Assembly (NCBI GenBank): GCA_016763665.1 | Contig: JAESTI010000172.1 | Location: forward strand, 1 to 5,172 | Origin: Bacteroidia bacterium | GTDB lineage: Bacteria; Bacteroidota; Bacteroidia; Flavobacteriales; NORP286 | Length of the DNA stretch: 5,172 bases | Direction: 5' to 3' | In this document: piece by piece, positions 1 to 5,172 of the stretch | How the letters are laid out: each line of letters starts with the position of its first letter | Numbering within the stretch: the stretch's first letter is position 1 | Notes under the pieces: generated by a model | The model's database searches: none | The model's input: only the letters and a program-made list of their open reading frames with translations | What the model was told of the DNA's origin: nothing | Translations under genes and position numbers: made by a program

Positions 1-1538
1 AACATCCTTCATGGCATAGAATTTTTAGAATTTATGATGCTCTTAAACTTGGTGTTCCTGTAAAATCTATTCAGAAAATTACTCGAATTGACCGTTGGTA
101 TTTGTTACAAATTCAGCTATTAGTAAAAGCAGAACACAAATTGAAGCAATATAGCTTAGATAATATTCCAAAGACTTTTTTCATAGAGCTAAAACAAAAA
201 GGATATTCTGATATTCAAATTGCGTATGTTTTGGGCAATGTAACTGAAGATGAAGTTTATGACAAGAGAATGGAGCTTGGAATTAAGCGGACTTATAAAA
301 TGGTGGATACTTGTGCAGCAGAATTTGAAGCCCTGACCCCCTATTTCTATTCTACTTTTGAAGATGAAAATGAATCCATTGTTTCTGATAAGAAGAAAGT
401 AATTGTTTTGGGTTCAGGTCCTAACAGGATTGGCCAGGGAATTGAGTTTGATTATTGCTGTGTTCATGGAGTTTTGGCATCAAAAGAAGCGGGATATGAA
501 GCGATAATGATCAATTGTAACCCTGAAACAGTTTCTACAGATTTCGATATTGCTGATAAATTATACTTCGAGCCGGTATTCTGGGAACATATAAGGGAAA
601 TAATTGAACATGAAAAACCTGAATGAGTAATTGTCCAATTAGGTGGGCAAACGGCATTGAAGATGGCGGAAAAATTTCATGAGCATGGAATTAAGATAAT
701 TGGTACTTCATACGAAAATATGGATTTGGCCGAAGATAGAGGCCGGTTTTCAGACCTGCTAAAGGAATTGGATATTCCGTATCCGAGATATGGAGTTGCT
801 AAAACTGCTGATGATGCTATCGGAATTGCACATGAAGTAGGCTATCCGGTTTTAGTAAGACCATCATATGTTCTTGGAGGACACAAAATGAAAATTGTGA
901 TCAACGATGAAGACCTGGAGAAGGCGGTGATCGATATTTTCAAAGATATGACAGATAATCATGTCTTAATTGATCATTTTTTAGACAGAGCAGAAGAAGC
1001 TGAAACTGATACCATATGTGATGGAAAAGATACTCACATTTTAGGCTTGATGGAGCATATTGAACCTGCAGGTATTCATTCAGGTGATTCCTATGCTGTG
1101 CTACCATCTTATAATTTTTCTGATAAAGTCATTAAAACAATTGAAGAATATAGCGTAAAAATAGCCCATGCTCTAAATGTGAAAGGGCTGATCAATGTTC
1201 AATTTGCGGTGAAGGATGAAAAAGTATATATAATAGAAGCCAACCCAAGAGGGTCAAGAACCGTTCCGTTCATTGCTAAAGCTTTCGATGTGCCTTATGT
1301 AAATATTGCCACGAAAGTTATGCTAGGAGCCAAGCTTAAAGATTTTGAGATCAAACCAAAAAAGAATGGTTATGCAATTAAAGAACCGGTCTTTTCGTTT
1401 GATAAATTTCCTAATGTAAATAAGGAATTAGGTCCTGAAATGAAATCAACCGGGGAAGCTATCAGGTTTATTAAGGATATTGATGACCCTTATTTTCGGG
1501 ACCTATTTAAGAAAAAATCTATGTACCTAAGTAAATAA
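1..1538 (+). CDS. carB: Carbamoyl-phosphate synthase large subunit, C-terminal half; 5' end outside window; interrupted by an in-frame TGA (possible pseudogene)
   Basis: CarB makes carbamoyl phosphate from bicarbonate, glutamine-derived ammonia and two ATP in the cytoplasm, as partner of CarA, feeding arginine and pyrimidine synthesis. The frame is open from codon 3-5 and reads the oligomerization region (YDALKLGVPVKSI, IDRWYL), then the second synthetase unit: GSGPNRIGQGIEFDY, NCNPETVSTD, VIVQLGGQTALK, AEDRGRF, RPSYVLGG, MEHIEPAGIHSGDS, NVQFAVK and IIEANPR. The ATP-grasp Arg, Gln, Glu and Asn residues are kept. TTG at 102 is not the start, because homology continues to the left edge. A TGA at 624-626 sits where EKPxGVIVQ has Gly; the frame is unchanged after it. 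The protein ends right after LGPEMKSTGE plus a short tail ending in SMYLSK, so the C-terminal MGS-like allosteric domain of E. coli CarB is absent; from memory this short form is usual in Bacteroidota. About 430 residues should lie upstream. Identity is certain; whether the gene is intact is not. Confidence 0.96.
624..626 (+). other. In-frame TGA codon inside carB at a conserved glycine position
   Basis: The codons around it read E-K-P-E-TGA-V-I-V-Q-L-G-G-Q-T. CarB proteins have Gly here (EKPKGVIVQYGGQT in E. coli), so a single G-to-T change of GGA to TGA explains it. There is no frame shift on either side. The break falls in the nucleotide-binding-like domain before the second ATP-grasp fold, so neither piece alone would hold a whole synthetase unit. 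The nearest in-frame restart candidates are TTG 657 and ATG 663, neither with an obvious ribosome binding site. Sequencing error, a real nonsense mutation and readthrough remain possible. Confidence 0.95.
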
Positions 1539-1585
1539 TTCGTTAATAGTGTATTCGTTAATTCGTAAAGATTCGTTATTCGTAG
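1538..1585 (+). repeat. Five short direct repeats of an ATTCGTTA-like unit in the carB-DUF4834 spacer
   Basis: ATTCGTTAAT occurs exactly twice (1538-1547 and 1553-1562). Related units are ATTCGTAA (1561-1568), ATTCGTTATT (1571-1580) and ATTCGTAG (1578-1585). Unit starts are 15, 8, 10 and 7 bp apart, so the array is irregular and partly overlapping. The first copy begins in the carB stop codon, and the last ends 4 bp before the next ATG. I see no inverted complement that would form a terminator hairpin. The array fills nearly the whole 51 bp spacer. Function unknown; it could be slippage-derived repeat DNA or a binding site. Confidence 0.8.
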
Positions 1586-1589
1586 GATT

Positions 1590-1847
1590 ATGCTGAAGTT
1601 TATATTAATAGTACTTTTCATCTATCTGTTCTTTCGATTTGTGGTAAGAGCATTTCTCCCAATGATATTGGCTTTTTTCATAAAGAAAGGATTTCAAAAT
1701 CTAAACAAACAATATGGTGCATCCCAAGATCAGGTCAAACCTGAAGGCACAATAACTGTGGATCACATTCCTGATAATAAAAATAAATCTAAAAGGAGCT
1801 CCAATTCTGACCATGGTGATTACGTTGATTACGAAGAAGTTGAATAA
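1590..1847 (+). CDS. Small membrane protein, DUF4834-like
   Basis: This 85-residue protein has a strongly hydrophobic N-terminal third (about residues 2-31, interrupted by Arg16 and Arg20), then a polar, lysine- and asparagine-rich linker. It ends in an acidic, tyrosine-bearing motif, GDYVDYEEVE (residues 76-85). This layout matches what I recall of DUF4834, a small Bacteroidota family of unknown function with a similar D/Y/E-rich end. The ATG at 1590 is the first start after an in-frame TAA at 1566-1568. An AGGA lies only 2 bp before it, too close to be a convincing Shine-Dalgarno site, and Bacteroidota often lack one. It precedes the first YfhO-like gene by 31 bp, suggesting co-transcription and a membrane-linked partner role. 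The family call is from memory of motif and context; the molecular function is unknown. Confidence 0.8.
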   Translation: MLKFILIVLFIYLFFRFVVRAFLPMILAFFIKKGFQNLNKQYGASQDQVKPEGTITVDHIPDNKNKSKRSSNSDHGDYVDYEEVE

Positions 1848-1878
1848 AATTCACAAACTTTTCCTGAGTAACTAACAT

Positions 1879-4368
1879 ATGCTTGAGTATAAAGATATTA
1901 TCAAGAAAACGGGAATACATCTTTTAATTCTGATCCTGTTTGTAATAATTGATTTTACATACTTCACTTCAGTTTTGGAAGGAAAGAGAATTATTCCTCC
2001 AGATAATATGCAGAACATTGCATCAGGCAAAGAAACTCGGGATTTTTACAAAGAAACTGGTGAGCAAACGCTATGGACGAATTCTGTTTTTAGTGGAATG
2101 CCAACTTATCATGTTGCTATTTTTTATCCTTATAACTTCTGTACCCATGTAATTGAGCTCTTTAAGTTGTTTCCTCTGCCGGTTGGATATGTGCTTTTGT
2201 ATTTTATTGGGTTCTATATCATGTTTTGCTGTTTGAGGTTTGGACCCTGGCTGAGTTTTATTGGTTCAATAGCTGTTTCTTTTACATCATACAATTTTGT
2301 GATTTTGGAAGCCGGCCATAATACCAAGGCAATGGCTATTGCATTTATGGGAATTGTTCTTGGTGGAATATTTAAGATATTAAGAAGAGAATACCGATGG
2401 GGATTGCTGATAACTGCTATTGGAGCAGCATTTGAGATTAGGGCAAAACATATTCAAATTACCTATTACCTCTTCATTATAATATTCATAATTCTGATCG
2501 TTGAGTTGATCTATGCAATTAAAGAAAAGAGACATCAGGAAATTCTAAAAGCAATTAGTGTTATTTGTTTGGCAGCAATTATTGGGGTGGGAGTGAACAC
2601 TTCTCTTCTTTGGACAACTTATGAATATGCAAACGAGAGCAAGCGGGGAAAATCTGAATTAACTGCTAATGTTAATACTGAAGTTGCAGAATCGGGGGGG
2701 CTAAGTAAAAGAGAAGCATTTGCATGGAGTTATGGGTTTGGTGAAAACTTAACTTTTCTTATTCCTGATATATTTGGAGGAACTTCAGATGGTGCATTGA
2801 CTACAGATTCCGAGGTGTATAAAGTAATATCGAAAGGCCTTCCTCCAAAGCAATCCAAAAGATTTATTGAACACATGCCTCTTTATTGGGGTAGCCAACC
2901 ATTCGTATCAGGGCCCGCATACATGGGAGCCATCGTTTGTTTTTTATTTGTTATGGGATTGTTTTTGATTAAAGGAAGAATGAGGGCTTGGATGATTATT
3001 TGTGTTTTCCTATCTGCAGGATTGGCAATGGGGAATAACTTTTCAACACTATCTGATTTCTTTTTCAATCATATTCCATTGTATAATAAGTTTAGGGCGG
3101 TTACCATGTTTCACGCTATAACTGCTTTGCTAATGGTATGGTTGGGAATCACTACAGTTCACAAAGTGCTGAATAATGAAATTGCAAAGGAAGATCTAAT
3201 AAAAGGCCTAAGAAATTCAGCTATCATATTAGGAGGCTTAACATTGCTAATTGCATTATTTACTGGCAGTTTCTTCAACTTTGACGGACAAGGAGATGCA
3301 CGGTTGGCACAACAGATTGGCAATGAAAAAGTTGGAAAGTTAATCGTTGAGGCACTTATAGTTGACAGACGAGGAATTGCACAATTTGATGCATGGAGAT
3401 CATTTGGATTGATCATGTTAACTGCAGGCATTTTCTTTTTGTATGCAAAAAGCAAGTTGAAGAGTGTTTATGTAATTGTGTTGCTTGGCATTTTGTTTTT
3501 GGTAGATGCATGGCCTGTGAACAAAAGATATTTAGATGAAAATGACTTTGATTCTAAACGAAAGTTAGCGAATCCGTACAAACCCAATCATGCAGACAAA
3601 TTTATCTTAAAGGATGAAGACCCTCATTATAGAGTTTATGAAATAGGCAGGTCAGCGTTTGCAAGTTCAAGAGCATCGTATTTTCATAAGTCAATTGGAG
3701 GGTATAATGCTGCAAAATTGATGCGTTACGATGAATTAATGAACCGTCACATAGCACAGGGAAACAGGCATGTTATTAGCATGCTGAATACAAAGTACAT
3801 TATTGTAACTGATCCACAAACTAACCAGTTAATACCTCAACGTAATCTTGAAGCGTTGGGTAACGCCTGGTATGTTGATTCTTTGCAATTTGTTGAAAAT
3901 GCAGATGAAGAAATTAAAGCAATAACAGATTTCAACCCCAGGAAAACAGCTATCGTTGATGTGAGATTTGAGGATTTGTTAATTGATTTACAAATTGAAA
4001 GTGATACCAGTGCTGAAATTAGTCTTTCGGAATACCAACCTAACCATTTGACCTATTTTGCTGAAGTGGAGAAAGAACAAATTGCTGTTTTTTCGGAGGT
4101 ATATTATGAAAAAGGCTGGCAGGCTTATATTGATGATAAAGAAGTTCCTCATTTCAGGGTAAATTATATTTTACGAGCTTTAGTTGTTCCTCCGGGTGAA
4201 CATAAAATTGAATTTCGATTTAAACCAAAATCTTTTTATCTTGGTGAAAAGATTTCACTTGCTTTTTCCACCCTATTGATTGGAGGGTTTTTGTTCTTGT
4301 CATTTATAGGAATAAAAGACATCAATCAACTAGAAAAACAAGATGGGAACAAAGAAAACCTCACCTAA
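1879..4368 (+). CDS. YfhO-family polytopic membrane protein (GT-C-like, putative glycosyltransferase), copy 1
   Basis: This complete protein has 829 residues, normal for YfhO-like proteins of Bacteroidota. I see about 14 hydrophobic segments: near residues 12-30, 100-119, 124-142, 151-168, 174-187, 194-214, 222-240, 347-366, 370-386, 408-427, 447-467, 506-523, 528-542 and 792-812. A soluble domain spans about 545-790 and contains NTKYIIV and GWQAYIDDKEVP (746-757). The first extracytoplasmic loop holds PPDNMQN with Asp42, placed like the catalytic acid of GT-C enzymes. Other motifs are EAGHNTK (144-150), EIRAKH (186-191), LYNKFRAV (401-408) and NKRYL. Firmicute YfhO decorates surface polymers such as teichoic acids using undecaprenyl-phosphate sugars; the substrate here is unknown and the enzymatic role is inferred. 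ATG 1879 is the first start after an in-frame TAA at 1873-1875. The 3' end overlaps the next gene by 26 bp. Confidence 0.93.
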   Translation: MLEYKDIIKKTGIHLLILILFVIIDFTYFTSVLEGKRIIPPDNMQNIASGKETRDFYKETGEQTLWTNSVFSGMPTYHVAIFYPYNFCTHVIELFKLFPLPVGYVLLYFIGFYIMFCCLRFGPWLSFIGSIAVSFTSYNFVILEAGHNTKAMAIAFMGIVLGGIFKILRREYRWGLLITAIGAAFEIRAKHIQITYYLFIIIFIILIVELIYAIKEKRHQEILKAISVICLAAIIGVGVNTSLLWTTYEYANESKRGKSELTANVNTEVAESGGLSKREAFAWSYGFGENLTFLIPDIFGGTSDGALTTDSEVYKVISKGLPPKQSKRFIEHMPLYWGSQPFVSGPAYMGAIVCFLFVMGLFLIKGRMRAWMIICVFLSAGLAMGNNFSTLSDFFFNHIPLYNKFRAVTMFHAITALLMVWLGITTVHKVLNNEIAKEDLIKGLRNSAIILGGLTLLIALFTGSFFNFDGQGDARLAQQIGNEKVGKLIVEALIVDRRGIAQFDAWRSFGLIMLTAGIFFLYAKSKLKSVYVIVLLGILFLVDAWPVNKRYLDENDFDSKRKLANPYKPNHADKFILKDEDPHYRVYEIGRSAFASSRASYFHKSIGGYNAAKLMRYDELMNRHIAQGNRHVISMLNTKYIIVTDPQTNQLIPQRNLEALGNAWYVDSLQFVENADEEIKAITDFNPRKTAIVDVRFEDLLIDLQIESDTSAEISLSEYQPNHLTYFAEVEKEQIAVFSEVYYEKGWQAYIDDKEVPHFRVNYILRALVVPPGEHKIEFRFKPKSFYLGEKISLAFSTLLIGGFLFLSFIGIKDINQLEKQDGNKENLT

Positions 4369-5172
4369 TCCGCTCATTACCCATGCGATGATCATTGCTG
4401 GGTTTCTCGTTATTACTTTAACATATTTCAGTCCGATTCTTCAAGGAAAGCGTATAGTTCCTCTTGATAATAAGCAAAATTATGCTGCCAGTAAAGAATT
4501 AAGAGATTATCACGAAAAGTTTGGCAGATATCCATTATGGACGAATTCCGTATGTAGTGGACTACCCTCGTATCTTATTTGTATGGAGTATTATTATAAC
4601 ATTGGCTCTTATGTAATTAAGTTTTTTCAGAATACTTTCCCTCAACCGGTCTGTTATGTTCTGCTTTATTTACTAGGGTTTTATATTCTTTTTAGCTGTA
4701 TGAAAATTGAGCCACTGTTGTGTTGTATTGGGGCTGTAGCCCTTACATTCTGTTCTTATAATTTTATTATCCTTGAAGCAGGCCATAACACAAAAGCAAT
4801 GGCCATAGCATTTATGGGGCCTGTAATAGGTGGTATATTTCTAATATTGAGAAGCAAATACTTGCTGGGATGGCTATTGACCGCAATTGGAGTGGCATTG
4901 GAAATTCGTGCGAAGCATTTGCAGGTTACGTATTACTTTTTCTTTTTCATCCTAATAATATTACTCACTGAGGCATATTTTGCATTTAAAGAAAAGCGGC
5001 ATCAACAATTTCTTAAAGGTGTAGCTATAATGGCTTTTGCGGCAATTGTAGGTTTAGGAACAAACACCTCCTTTTTATGGACAACATCTGAGTATGTCCC
5101 TTACACCATTCGAGGTAAAAAAGAACTTACAGAGGCTATAAAAAAGGATAACGAAATTGAAGGAATAGGAAA
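4343..5172 (+). CDS. YfhO-family polytopic membrane protein, tandem copy 2 (3' end outside window)
   Basis: The first 276 residues of a second YfhO-like protein are visible, open to the right edge. It aligns with copy 1 from residue 1 with one inserted residue near position 97; I count about 144 identities in 262 positions. It keeps QGKRIVPLDN with Asp42, LWTNSV, EAGHNTKAMAIAFMG (145-159), EIRAKH, KEKRHQ and RGKKELT, and shows seven hydrophobic segments at matching places. ATG 4343 is the first start after an in-frame TAG (4331-4333). It puts the GKR motif at residue 35 in both copies, which supports it over ATG 4388. It lies inside the last codons of copy 1 in another frame (26 bp overlap), so translational coupling is likely; I see no Shine-Dalgarno sequence. 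About 550 residues should follow outside the window. Third-position differences between copies are many, so the duplication is old. Function is inferred as for copy 1. Confidence 0.93.
   Translation, partial: MGTKKTSPNPLITHAMIIAGFLVITLTYFSPILQGKRIVPLDNKQNYAASKELRDYHEKFGRYPLWTNSVCSGLPSYLICMEYYYNIGSYVIKFFQNTFPQPVCYVLLYLLGFYILFSCMKIEPLLCCIGAVALTFCSYNFIILEAGHNTKAMAIAFMGPVIGGIFLILRSKYLLGWLLTAIGVALEIRAKHLQVTYYFFFFILIILLTEAYFAFKEKRHQQFLKGVAIMAFAAIVGLGTNTSFLWTTSEYVPYTIRGKKELTEAIKKDNEIEGIG

Noticed and set aside
624..626. Alternative genetic code with UGA read as glycine, or as tryptophan
   Set aside because: Roughly 1,700 codons in four genes contain only this one in-frame TGA, while Gly uses GGN and Trp uses TGG throughout. 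A reassigned code would show many more. The gene set also looks like Bacteroidota, not a UGA-Gly lineage. The three visible stops are all TAA, but three is too few to mean anything.
624..700. Selenocysteine insertion at the TGA
   Set aside because: The family has glycine at this position with no redox role, and I see no convincing SECIS-type hairpin directly downstream.
1539..1589. Rho-independent terminator after carB
   Set aside because: The spacer holds direct repeats, not inverted repeats, and has no GC-rich stem followed by a T run.
1848..1878. Promoter for the YfhO-like gene in the 31 bp gap
   Set aside because: I find no Bacteroidota-type -7 TAnnTTTG or -33 TTTG pair there; co-transcription with the upstream small gene is more likely.
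1949..2152. Open frame of 67 codons on the + strand
   Set aside because: It lies wholly inside the first YfhO-like gene in another frame and has no recognisable protein features.
2883..3455. Two minus-strand open frames (2883-3068 and 3159-3455)
   Set aside because: Both are antisense to well-supported membrane-protein coding sequence and show only its reverse-complement composition.
1..5172. Mobile element, CRISPR, toxin-antitoxin or defence system
   Set aside because: All coding space is taken by carB, a small membrane protein and two YfhO-like proteins. No terminal inverted repeats, integrase, transposase or regularly spaced repeats are seen.

Overview
The window looks like an ordinary chromosomal segment of an AT-rich member of the Bacteroidota. 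Three things point there: a CarB that stops just after its second ATP-grasp unit, a small DUF4834-type membrane protein, and large YfhO-family membrane proteins of about 830 residues next to it. I cannot place it below phylum level. All genes are on the + strand and tightly packed (gaps of 51 and 31 bp, then a 26 bp overlap), so no gene-free stretch exceeds 300 bases.

Layout. Positions 1-1538 hold the C-terminal half of carB, the large subunit of carbamoyl-phosphate synthetase (arginine and pyrimidine synthesis). Its start lies left of the window. The reading frame continues through the left edge, and one TGA at 624-626 breaks it exactly where the family has a conserved glycine; the same frame then resumes perfect CarB homology. 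Next comes a short spacer with five copies of an ATTCGTTA-like unit (1538-1585), then a DUF4834-like gene (1590-1847), a complete YfhO-family gene (1879-4368) and a second, tandem YfhO-family gene (4343 to the right edge). The second copy runs off the window, so it has no stop here, but it is clearly a paralogue, with about 55% identity to the first by hand alignment.

How the genes fit together. carB is housekeeping and probably unrelated to its neighbours. The DUF4834-like protein and the two YfhO-like proteins probably form one membrane-associated transcription unit. In Firmicutes, YfhO proteins are GT-C-like polytopic enzymes that add sugars to surface polymers from lipid-linked donors. 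The Bacteroidota substrate is unknown to me, so an envelope glycosylation role is an inference.

I see no RNA genes, CRISPR, insertion sequence, phage or defence system. The points most worth a second look are the TGA inside carB and the overlapping YfhO pair.
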